In this document: positions 55,637 through 64,000 of the stretch, piece by piece
Numbering within the stretch: the stretch's first letter is position 1
Layout: every line of letters begins with the position of its first letter
Source: Aldrovandia affinis
Taxonomy: Eukaryota > Chordata > Actinopteri > Notacanthiformes > Halosauridae
Assembly (NCBI GenBank): GCA_029706075.1
Contig: JAINUG010000148.1
Span: 992,001-1,056,000 of the forward strand
Reading direction: 5' to 3'
Length of the DNA stretch: 64,000 nt
Made by a program: the position numbers and the translations under genes
The notes under the pieces: model-generated
Told to the model about the DNA's origin: nothing
The model's input: the letters and a program-made list of their open reading frames with translations, nothing else
The model's database searches: none

Positions 55637-58600
55637 CTGCAGTGCGGAGAGAGGGGGCCGGGGGGTTATTTCCTACTGTTTCAGTGAATATCACTGTTGA
55701 TTCACTTAGCACAGTGGCTCCCAATCTGTGGGTAATGAGGGCTATAGGTGGGTCACAAGATGCATATAAATAATATAACTTAAGGTATATTATACATCTC
55801 TATAATCACACATCAGTCAAATGAAAACCTTCACAAGTTATATTCACTGCACTCATTAATTCTATTTTTTTAAATGTAAATGTTTTTAAGGGGCGGGGTC
55901 ACAGAAAACGTGTTTGCTCATTAAGTAAGTCCTGGGCTCGTAAGGTTTGGGAATCACGCTTAGCAGACACCCTTACCCAGCACTTTATCCATTTACGCAT
56001 AAGGATGTGTGGAAGGATAAGTTCCTTGCTCAATGGTACAATGGTTCATTCTAGTTAGAGGCCCATGTCCCTAACCGCTATACAACAAAAAATTTTTTTT
56101 AAACCAGATCATTTAAAGAGGAATGCATCTTGTCCCTCCGGGCCTTGCCCACACTGACCGTGAATCATAGACCCCCGGCGTACGACAGGACGGTCCGGAG
56201 CAGGACTGCAGCATCATCAGCCTGTGGTTCATCTTCTCCAGAACCTCCTGGTCAATGCTCTTGGCGATGTTTGTCAGCTGGAAGGGGTCTGCCGTCAGGT
56301 TGTACACCTCCACAAACACCTGGGTAGGTAAGGAAAATGTTGAATTTTTTATCCAGGAGAAAAAACCCCATCTCTTTTTCAAGGGGGGCCAGGCTAAGAC
56401 AGCAGCATACAAAAATACAGACACACAAGACAATATAAAAAAAATCACAAGGGTGAAACAGTGACATTAAAAGGGGAAACCAAATGTAACTTTTTTCCCC
56501 TACACACAACACATTTCAAATCCATATATTTCATGAAGAGAACCAACGTGGCTGAAGCATGCTGGTAATGCGTTTGCTTACCTCGTTGTCATCGAACTCG
56601 CAGTACTGCAGGTTAGCAGTGGGAGAGAGGGTACGCACGCAAGCGTAAGTGTTGTTGATGGCGTCTTCGCACACACAGTCTGGGAAGCACCCCTAAGCGG
56701 GTAAAAAAACCCCCAACAACAACACTGGTGACCCCAGTACTTACAGCAGCAAGAATAATATTTATGGTAAGGGTATAAATCAGAGGAAGTGCAGCGTGAT
56801 GACGGAAGCTTTCAGTCTCCTGCCTGCTTACCCAGACTCCAGGCCCCAGAACAGGGCAGGAGGGGTCAGAGACGTTCAGCCCCTCCCCCTCGTACTCCAC
56901 TAGCATGTCTGTCCTCCAAGTGATGTTCTGACTCATACCGTTCTGAGAGAGAAAAAACACACAAAAGAAAACACCACACACGTCACAGAATTACATTCTT
57001 CTTCCGTACTTACCCACTCTCTCATTGAAAATTACTGCCAAGCACTGACATCACCATCGGCCGCGACGTACGTCACCGCACTCATACCGCTGAACGTGCG
57101 TCTTACCATGAGTCGCAGGAAGGACACGCCATCCATCTGAGTCTTGTTGACGTTGAAGCCAGCGATGTCCAGGATGGTGGGGCCCAAGTCCACGTTCGTC
57201 ACGAGCAGCTGCAGATTTATTAATACACAGGCTCTTAGCCTCAAGACGAAACGTTTTTAAAAGGATGCTTAAGCATACAGCTGATGTTTGGTTTTTCAGT
57301 GAATATAAAATGGCTGGATGGGGTGGTGGGGAGCTTGACTAACCTGGCATGTCTGGTTGGGCTTGATGTTTGGCCCTCTGACCAGCAGGGGCACTCTGAT
57401 GTCAAACTCGTAGAGCTGCCGCTTGTCCAAGGGCAGGGAGAACTGGCCTGGGGGGAGAGAGGGGGAGGATTACACTTCCGGGTTTACACCCGACTACATC
57501 TAATCTGCAATCCTATATCTACTCTGCAATCTCTAGCAGGAGCTAGAACCCAGCAGCCTGTGCCACATTTAGAATGCCCAATCGTATAGATCCAAGCATC
57601 ACAGAAGATTTATTTCATGGCACAGAAACTCCTTGTGGAGCAGATCTAGGAGCGTTAAAAATAGTCAAGGCTGTGTAACTCGATCGCTATAAAGAAACAT
57701 TTGGCGAAAATGAGATAAAGTGAGTCGAGCAAATATTGACATGGAGGGAGTAACTGAAGCTTGAGGAGAGCAGGGAGCGTTCCTCTGTAGAGGACAGCTG
57801 CAAGTGGCCGTGCCCAATGCCTTGTGTGACAGTGGTGTCTGACTTAGGACGCACCTGTGTGATAGCCGTTGTCGGAGGTGAAGATGATGTAGGTGTTCTC
57901 TAGCTCGCCTCGCACCTCCAGCTTCTTCACCACTTTCTCCACCAGGTCATCCACAGACAAGAGAGTTCGCCATCTAGTGGAGCGGAGGCAACAACACACA
58001 AACACGTTTACAATGCATTATGCACACAATCGAGGACAGAATGCAGAATGCTTTTTGTCGACTTGTTGTTGTTGTTATACCGTTTGCGGAAAGCATCATC
58101 CAGGAACTGCACAGAGGAGTTTGTCATGGGCGTCTTAGCTTGTCTAATTAGCCAGTGTTTGTCCTGGAACAATCAAAAAGAAGGAAGGGAGGGGGGGAGA
58201 AGAAAAAAGAGGGTGTTATTTGAGTCTCCTTACTCCATAGGGGAAAGAATGGTACCCCGCAGGCAATATCTGTTCATTAAGTAGCTTCATTAAAGCATAT
58301 CACCCCAGCTCTGACCTCCCCAAGCAGAAGACCTCTAGAACCACACCTTGCCGTGCACGTTGAAGTTAGGGTCCCGGGGCGCCTTGACGTCGGTGAAGCG
58401 GCCCTCGTACTGCGGGGCGGCGGTCCAAGGGGCGTGGGGGGCAGGTGTGGACACCATCATGAAGAAGGGCCTATAGTTGGACTTGTACTCCAGGAACTCG
58501 AGAGACCGGTTTGCCTGACGGCAGACAAGCGGGCAGGGGGACACGTGACAAGCTGGTCTTACCATGCTAGTGGAAATTCCTGACAGATCTCTCAGATCCA

Positions 58601-61600
58601 CTGGCATGATATGAGTGGCATTATTTGGGCCTGCACACACGAACTTTGGACAAAATCCTGAGGTTTTCTAAATATTTACCAATTTTAGCTTACCAACTCC
58701 TTAATACTGCTTTGTGAAATACCCCCCCCAGATCTATAGGAACCACCCTCTGCTCTTACCAGCACATCTGTCAGGTAGTCCTCGCTGTAGTTCTGTCCAT
58801 GCTTCTGGGCCTTCCCATTCACAGACAGGGTGTAGTTGTAGTACTTTGAGTTCCTCTCCTGTAAAGTCACATCCAACATTAATAACAATGAGAGGTGGGA
58901 CAAAAATGATCAACTGATCTGACTAATAATTTTTCATGAAGCCGGATGTGTATCAGAGAGTTAACAATAAATACAATTGTACAAAAAGTCCATTCTTTGT
59001 TCCAGTTTGTGTGCAAGCTAGTATGTGGTCTAGAACCCTTTCCAGTGCCCACATGGCAGTGCACTTTATCTGAAGAGCCAGGAGTCTGTTTCTTTAAATA
59101 GTCGCCTGCTCACGACACCGGCACAGTAACTCATATCTGTTCCCAAGGGCGAAGTAGGGCAGTCAACAATGAAGAACAAGCAACCGTTCCCCTGGGATGC
59201 AATCACTCATGTTAAAAACGCAGCTCTGCATGCAGGCTGTCCAAGCCAGCCTAACACAGCAATCCCCAGTCTTCCCAGGCCAGACAGAATCTCTTATTTT
59301 TAGCTAAGATATATACATTTCTTCTACATTGTGTGTACAGCTCTGTGAGGGGAAAAAAACCAATAATCAAGTCAAGCGTCTCCTTTTAGGGACTGCTTTC
59401 AGCTTTTTTGTTCCTGTTTGCAACAATTCATGTTCTAAATAGATGAAATGCTGTGACCTGTCAGATGCTCCAGTCCTCTCACTCTTTCACTGGACTGAAG
59501 TTTGCACAAAACCCATTACCTTGGGATTTAACAAAACAAACAAACAAAACAATACAAATAGAATAAAACTAAATTTACCCAGTTGAACCAGGTCAAACAC
59601 CCGGGCTTGGAACCACTTCAAAAGTAACCATTTTTATTTAGCTTTTGCCCGTTTCTACTTCTAGGATGAAGTCAATGTTTTGTTTTGCCTGAGACTGAAT
59701 GTGGTGTCAGTGATCCGTCTGAGGGAATTCCTTACCAGGGCAAACCAGTAGTCCCAGCCTGGAGGGACGTGCTCGACCCCCCCAGCTTCTGTGGATCCGT
59801 ACTGAAACCACAAGGACACAGACCGAGGATAAGGCCACAGCACAGCGCACAGGCGACTCAGGAAAAAAGCACCATGGTGAGTCTAACCTAACTGATGATA
59901 TGGCGGAGATCACTGCATGGGACAGAAATGACACATCGGTGCCATTGAAGAAAAATAGACAGTAATCTAGAATTGTTTTGCAACAATACCAATATGAACT
60001 GAAATAAATGCAATTAAAATGGACTACAGTATGTAGAATCTGAGGCACTGCATGGCATTGCATTACACGTCACACCGCGTATTAAATCACCGAACAGCAG
60101 ACATCTCCCTCACTTAACCTTTCAACCCGAGTTGTTGTTCTTGTTTTGAGGCCTGTGATTACAACAATACATGTCAAAGCTGATTTAATAATGCAGGACC
60201 AACGCAGGAAGATTAAGCAGCCAGATCTCATAAACCATGCTAATGATACGGCTGCTGGTTATAACGATGGAAGGAGAGCTGTGCTTTACAGAGCAGGTCT
60301 AGACATGCATTCTGGCTTTGCTCACCAACACAGATCTCAGAGACGGGTATGGTAAACACTCGTTGCCTCGCGCTCTGTGGATACGGCTTGGCCTACGCGG
60401 CATAGGAGCCCGCGTAAGCAGGAGGACCCTACCTCGTTAAGGTACTTCCCAGCGAAGAAGGTCTGGTAGCCCGCGAAGTGCTGCAGCAAGACGGGGAAGG
60501 TGGTGGCCTCCTGGCTCTTCTGCCAGGCCAGGCTGCTGCAGTTGCCCTCCAGGGTGTTGTTGATCACGTGGTGGTTGTGGGGGTACTTTCCTGTCAGGAT
60601 GCTCGCACGGCTGGGGCAGCAGAGGGGACTGGCCACAAACTGCAGGAGCATAAGGAGAGAGCAACACACTCAAGACTCGTTCTTTTTACTGTTATTGCAT
60701 TATGTCCTGTTGGCTTGGGCCATTTCACTCAGCTGCACTGGTTCACACTGTGCGATTGTAGTAATAGGAGAATGCAGGTAATTTCGTATTTGATTCCACC
60801 TTGGGATTCGGGATTAACTTTTTTAAAATTTTTTTATTTTTTCTCCTCTCTCCCTCTTCCCCCCCCTTCACTGTCCCTCAGTTTGTCACCAGTGGCAACA
60901 TATTGTGCAGCCAAAGCCACATATTGCTTCCACTCACTCACTCACTCACTCACTCACTCACTCACTCACTCACTCACTCACTCACTCACTCACTCACTCA
61001 CTCACTCACTCACTCACTCACCACTCACTCACTCACTCACTCACTCACTCACTCACTCACTTAAAATGACTGTAAATGGAGGTTGGAGCTTGAGCTCTTA
61101 AAAACCATACTGTTATCTTTAAGAATGAGTGTTACATACAGTTAACATGAGCAAGGACATCAAGACATGTAATTTCTAAAGGCATCAGTGTGCTGTGTCA
61201 GGCTCAGTTGTGTAACCCTGTTTGTTTTCCCTCTGACATGGCAATCTCTCGCTCTCTGGTTGGTTGATTAGCTGAAGAAATACCGTACATCCTTTCTCTC
61301 TGTTTATACATCTAATTGAAAGAGACTTAATGATGACTTACTCCTGATTCAGCAGGTTTGGTTTTCTGGTGATACTCACAACCAGAAAAAATAACATGCC
61401 AGGACAGTTTAATAAGTCTGATAAGTAACTTGACAACCAGCTGAACCTCTCAAGTTCTCAGACAGATTGAGTGGACCACTCCCATTCTAATCTAGCCTGT
61501 TTGTCTTCATTATTGTACGACACATTCCCTTTTTTATTTAAGTTCTTGCAATTTGCATTACATGGAAATGTGTGGCACTGTAAAGGCTAATCAATAATCT

Positions 61601-62907
61601 AGATCAATCCCACTTCGCTGCAGCATGGCATGCAGAAAGAACTGCCCATCCTTCCACAAAAACGGATGCCTGAGCGCACTTTAAAATGATTATACACCCA
61701 CGGCACAGCTGCTGAACTCTGAACCTCATGCGTCAAAAGGCCCTGCGCATATCGCTCCCTTTTCTTCAGAGCCATGCAGTTTGAGGTCACTTGCTAACTT
61801 GGATTAGTCTATCAGTCGTCTTCACACTGGCTACAGAATTGTGTAGGACATTTTTTTACCCTAAACAATGGAACACATTAAGATAGGGAGGGCACTTACT
61901 GCATTTGAAAATGATATTCCTGCTTCGCCAATAAGCTTTTTTGCTTTGTTCAGTGGAGTCTGTAAGAAAGATAGATGGAATGACAGAAAATAATAAGAAA
62001 AAAAAACAGCAAACAGACCCCACAAATCCCATCTGCACAGTATAATGATTTTACAGTATGCATCACCCCAATAATGTCTGTATAACACAGACTGAAGATA
62101 GCTAGAGTATAATCGTTTTAGATTAAGAAAATAAAGGTTGCTATATTTATGGGCTCCAGAGGAGTGTATCTTCAGAGGTTTCAGATATATGCAGTCCTTG
62201 CCTCTCTCGTAATAAGGCGAAGGAATGCCTTTCAGTGTTCGACAACGTTAGATTTGTAGATCACTGACAGACAACGTTGAACATTTTTGGACCAAGACTA
62301 GCTATTCATGTTTCCCCTTGACTTCTAAAATCAGAGAACACGATTGTTGGGTAATAAAACGTATACATCCCCCAAGTAAATCAAAACTGGGAATAGGGCT
62401 ACATGCTATGAAGAAACGTAGCCTATTAACCTTGCAAACGATACCTGATGGATACACAAATAAATAAATAATGATAAACAGATTGGCGACATTGTTGTGC
62501 GTTAGATAACTAGTCTGCTAACTCAATCACAAATAATTAATATTAGCTTAGATAAAAAGATGTAGCTAGAAAGCAAGTTATGAAAACCAAGTTCTGATTT
62601 GTTTCTTCTTGGTCTGCTTGGCGAACTTTTATCAATGGCAAGAAATGCTACTTAGCAAGCTAACCGTTAGCTTGTTGATCCTATTTATAAAGAAACATCT
62701 AAAAATGCAAACCACCTTATTAAATATAAATAGCGGGTAACTTACCATCCCGCCGATGGAAACGTCCAAATCGTCGGTGAGGATCAAAACAATATTCGGT
62801 CTGCGATTCGTGGCCAAAACTGCCATGTTATTCGATAACGTTAACAAAGTGACGCAGATAACAATACAATTCAATAAGGGCCGGGGACCTAACAAAATTG
62901 ATCTCAT
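55561..62907 (-). CDS. gns: N-acetylglucosamine-6-sulfatase (GNS), 14 exons
   Basis: Exons in transcript order on the minus strand: 62907-62746, 61959-61900, 60639-60433, 59801-59736, 58858-58760, 58514-58347, 58163-58081, 57973-57855, 57447-57344, 57208-57107, 56942-56832, 56692-56582, 56319-56159, 55636-55561. The 542-residue product matches human GNS (552) from end to end. GNS is a lysosomal sulfatase that removes 6-O-sulfate from N-acetylglucosamine in heparan and keratan sulfate; loss in humans causes Sanfilippo D disease. Visible features: hydrophobic signal peptide about 1-32; metal-binding D45-D46 in LILTDD; LCCPSR with C81 as the residue converted to formylglycine; GKYPHNHH; metal-binding D316-N317 in TSDNGYHTG; many N-X-S/T sites. 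Catalytic residues are offset by 10 from human numbering, all explained by a shorter signal region. Nothing is broken. Confidence 0.97.
55712..55958. mobile_element. hAT-type non-autonomous element with CTTAGCA duplication
   Basis: It begins cagtggctcccaatctgtgg and gtgggtcacaagatg and ends ggtttgggaatcacg, the complement of a CGTGATTCCCAAACC end. CTTAGCA flanks both sides (55705-55711 and 55959-55965). The termini are of the CAGTGGTTCCCAA hAT type. About 247 bp, non-coding. Confidence 0.75.
55959..56090 (-). repeat. SINE relic interrupted by the hAT element
   Basis: The plus strand reads ttagcagacacccttaccca, ttatccatttacgcataagg, ccttgctcaatggtacaatg and ccctaaccgctatacaac, a strongly diverged class A SINE in reverse. 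The hAT element sits at the TTAGCA of its tail. Confidence 0.65.
56159..56319 (-). CDS. gns: gns exon 13
   Basis: Residues 465-517 plus two bases, [20 protein letters not shown], then [20 protein letters not shown]. The acceptor is tacccag. The donor gtcagt keeps phase with exon 14; reading through it would end in unrelated residues. Confidence 0.94.
56582..56692 (-). CDS. gns: gns exon 12
   Basis: Residues 428-464, [20 protein letters not shown] then [17 protein letters not shown]. It is cysteine-rich; the cysteines agree with human GNS. The acceptor is gcttag and the donor gtaagc. Confidence 0.95.
56832..56942 (-). CDS. gns: gns exon 11
   Basis: Residues 391-427, [20 protein letters not shown] then [17 protein letters not shown]. 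The acceptor is tctctcag and the donor gtaagc. It holds sequons NIT and NVS. Confidence 0.95.
57107..57208 (-). CDS. gns: gns exon 10
   Basis: Residues 357-390, [20 protein letters not shown] then [25 protein letters not shown] is strongly conserved in the family. The acceptor is tctgcag and the donor gtaaga. Confidence 0.95.
57344..57447 (-). CDS. gns: gns exon 9
   Basis: Residues 322-356, [20 protein letters not shown] then [16 protein letters not shown]330 in LDKRQ corresponds to the conserved sulfatase lysine near the substrate sulfate. The acceptor is ccccccag and the donor gttagt. Confidence 0.95.
57855..57973 (-). CDS. gns: gns exon 8 (metal-binding DNG)
   Basis: Residues 282-321, [20 protein letters not shown], then [16 protein letters not shown]316 and N317 are the second pair of calcium ligands. 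The acceptor is ccactag and the donor gtgcgt. Confidence 0.96.
58081..58163 (-). CDS. gns: gns exon 7
   Basis: Residues 255-281 plus two bases, [20 protein letters not shown] then LDDAFRK. The acceptor is gttccag and the donor gtataa. 83 bases, leaving phase 2. Confidence 0.94.
58347..58514 (-). CDS. gns: gns exon 6
   Basis: Residues 199-254, [45 protein letters not shown]. The TPAPHxPWTAAP block is characteristic of GNS and supplies active-site residues. The donor is gtgtgg. Confidence 0.96.
58760..58858 (-). CDS. gns: gns exon 5
   Basis: Residues 166-198, [20 protein letters not shown] through [11 protein letters not shown]. It holds two N-glycosylation sequons (NYT, NYS). The acceptor is tttacag and the donor gtaaga. 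Confidence 0.95.
58859..59735 (-). other. gns: gns intron 4
   Basis: 880 bases with a short AAACAAAC-rich run at about 59530-59556. Nothing else recognised. Confidence 0.85.
59736..59801 (-). CDS. gns: gns exon 4
   Basis: Residues 144-165, [20 protein letters not shown] then AL, 66 bases in phase 0. The acceptor is ggtttcag and the donor gtaagg. Confidence 0.94.
59802..60432 (-). other. gns: gns intron 3
   Basis: 630 bases, AT-leaning, no recognised feature. Confidence 0.85.
60433..60639 (-). CDS. gns: gns exon 3 (formylglycine site)
   Basis: Residues 75-143. It contains [20 protein letters not shown], the sulfatase signature; C81 is the cysteine oxidised to formylglycine. [10 protein letters not shown] carries two glycosylation sequons. 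The exon ends FFAGKYLNE with donor gtaggg. Confidence 0.97.
60640..61899 (-). other. gns: gns intron 2
   Basis: 1.26 kb carrying a long (TCAC)n microsatellite; the remainder shows no gene. Confidence 0.85.
60930..61061. repeat. (TCAC)n tetranucleotide microsatellite
   Basis: About 32 nearly perfect TCAC units with a single break near 61020-61022; (GTGA)n in the gns transcript. It translates as repeated SLTH on the plus strand, which creates a false open frame. Confidence 0.95.
61900..61959 (-). CDS. gns: gns exon 2
   Basis: Residues 55-74, [20 protein letters not shown], 60 bases in phase 0. The acceptor is cttacag and the donor gtaagt. Confidence 0.94.
61960..62745 (-). other. gns: gns intron 1
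   Basis: 790 bases, AT-rich, no recognised feature. Confidence 0.85.
62746..62907 (-). CDS. gns: gns exon 1 (signal peptide, first metal ligands)
   Basis: Residues 1-54, from [10 protein letters not shown] through a hydrophobic core ([11 protein letters not shown]) to [13 protein letters not shown] and IGGM. D45 and D46 are calcium ligands in sulfatases. The donor on the minus strand is gtaagt. Confidence 0.96.
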
Positions 62908-63125
62908 TTTCGCTTAGAAGTATTAACCAACAGGATATGTAATGTCCACACGAGGGGGTCGTAAAAATATATAGAAGCGTAAAATGTGGTTAGATTGCTC
63001 AAATGGTCCCTTTCAAGAAGTGCTGCAAATAAACAACAAGACCCTTCAGCTTCCAGACGAACTTCCCTGTTTCACGTCATGTGCGGCATAGCAGCGGAAG
63101 CCCCGGTCAGCTGATACCAGCCGCG
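62908..63125 (-). promoter_or_regulatory. gns: gns promoter and 5' UTR region (predicted)
   Basis: Sequence just upstream of the ATG. It has E-box-like sites CATGTG (63078-63083) and GTCAGCTGAT (63106-63115) within 40 bases. Lysosomal genes are often driven by TFEB through GTCACGTGAC-type CLEAR sites; neither site here is a consensus copy, so the link is only suggestive. Confidence 0.35.
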
Positions 63126-64000
63126 TGCTCATTACTTATGAAGATAAATTTGTCTTGGGGGAATTGGTGTTTTAGTACTTTGCAATTAGGTGTCACACTC
63201 GAATGCATATTTACATTGAATTAAACACGTCCTAAATAAAGGTGTTCATTTTCGGTTGTTTACAACTTCAGACTAGTGGAATTCCACTGACAAACTTTAG
63301 TATCTATCTGTGGGTCTGCGATTGGGATAGGAACGCACTTTCACTCTTTAGATGTTATTAAATAAAAATACATGTAATCACACATTTCATTTGTTCTTTC
63401 AATACTTTTTAAATTGTGCTATAGCCTATGGACTTGTAGTTGAATGGACGGATTCCTTTCACAATATCTTTCACCTCTTTGCAAGCGCTTAAAGTACTGT
63501 ACTGTGAAGATCGATGTCTCACTGAAGTGACGCACAACAGCCACTCTGTGCCAAAAACACACAACATCCTATGAGGTAGTGGGAGTGATGATTTATCCAA
63601 TTTAATCTGGAACATATTCCCAGTTTGAAAAGAGGTAGGTTGACCAAGGGAACCAATCAGAACTCATTGCAAAAAGTATTATTACAACTAAAGCAACGCA
63701 AAGGCCACCCCACACAGAAAAACACAACTCTAAACTAACCGTATGATTCTATTAAGATTAAAGTGGTAATTACCATCCCTCTGACTCCCTTAAAAACACT
63801 TTTGAGATGATCACATAATAATACAAAGACCCGAAAAGACAGTCTATCTGGGAAACCATTACAAATAATTCCCTGACCACTAAAACCGGTGATCATAAAC
63901 TCATAAATAAAGAAAACACAATAAAATAGTATCGAAGTGACCTTGGGGAAATTTGGCTTATTTCATCTGGTCCTTTCAGAAATAACGTTAAAGTGCTAAC
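63126..64000. other. region upstream of gns, no gene recognised
   Basis: About 0.9 kb of AT-rich sequence with only short unconvincing open frames. No exon, RNA gene or clear repeat was recognised. Confidence 0.5.

Larger units (their letters stand above)
55637..56158 (-). other. gns: gns intron 13 with nested mobile elements
   Basis: 520 bases largely made of a hAT-type MITE and a reversed SINE relic (listed separately). Confidence 0.88.
56320..58346 (-). other. gns: gns introns 6 to 12 (short introns)
   Basis: Seven introns of about 130-410 bases separate exons 6 to 13. The space between 57448 and 57854 is the largest. No repeats or RNA genes were recognised in them. Confidence 0.85.

Noticed and set aside
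56113-56158. Read-through C-terminus of gns exon 13 (ending in a stop at 56113)
   Set aside because: The donor at 56158 and exon 14 restore the conserved FDPRMMF terminus, so read-through is intronic.
60478-61101. Plus-strand open frame of 207 codons
   Set aside because: It is antisense to gns exon 3 and then runs through the (TCAC)n microsatellite, giving a repeated SLTH peptide; not a gene.

Overview
The window is vertebrate nuclear DNA, almost certainly from a teleost fish. It shows split genes with GT-AG introns, several tRNA-derived SINE families with the SINE 3' tail that is common in fish genomes, hAT-type foldback MITEs, a decayed Tc1-like transposon and many (CA)n/(TG)n microsatellites. 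I could not resolve the species. Three protein-coding genes can be rebuilt exon by exon with intact frames and splice sites.

Layout: 1 to about 11.6 kb is gene-poor intergenic DNA with old repeats (a repeat pair at 0.1 and 8.6 kb, a SINE at 2.4 kb, a Tc1-like relic at 5.2-5.8 kb). From 12.2 to 40.4 kb on the plus strand lies rassf3, a Ras-association/SARAH protein of 262 residues in 5 coding exons, with a 19-kb first intron, a SINE-rich third intron and a 3' UTR of about 3.5 kb. From 45.1 to 52.8 kb on the plus strand lies an APMAP-like gene, a membrane-anchored six-bladed beta-propeller of the strictosidine synthase/arylesterase type, with 380 residues in 8 coding exons. From 62.9 down to 53.1 kb on the minus strand lies gns, the lysosomal N-acetylglucosamine-6-sulfatase, with 542 residues in 14 exons and a 3' UTR of about 2.5 kb that converges on the APMAP-like gene. 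62.9-64.0 kb is the gns upstream region.

The three genes have unrelated jobs: Ras/Hippo-type signalling scaffold, membrane propeller and heparan/keratan sulfate degradation. Their order is informative. RASSF3 and GNS face each other tail to tail on human chromosome 12, and here an APMAP-like gene sits between them. I found no bacterial-type operon, CRISPR array, rRNA or convincing functional tRNA gene. I did not find a clearly novel system. The most unusual non-genic structure is a degenerate minisatellite of roughly 30-bp units at 25.3-25.7 kb in rassf3 intron 1. After it come the two SINE classes with different tRNA-like heads but one shared 3' tail, and a hAT MITE nested in a SINE relic within gns intron 13.
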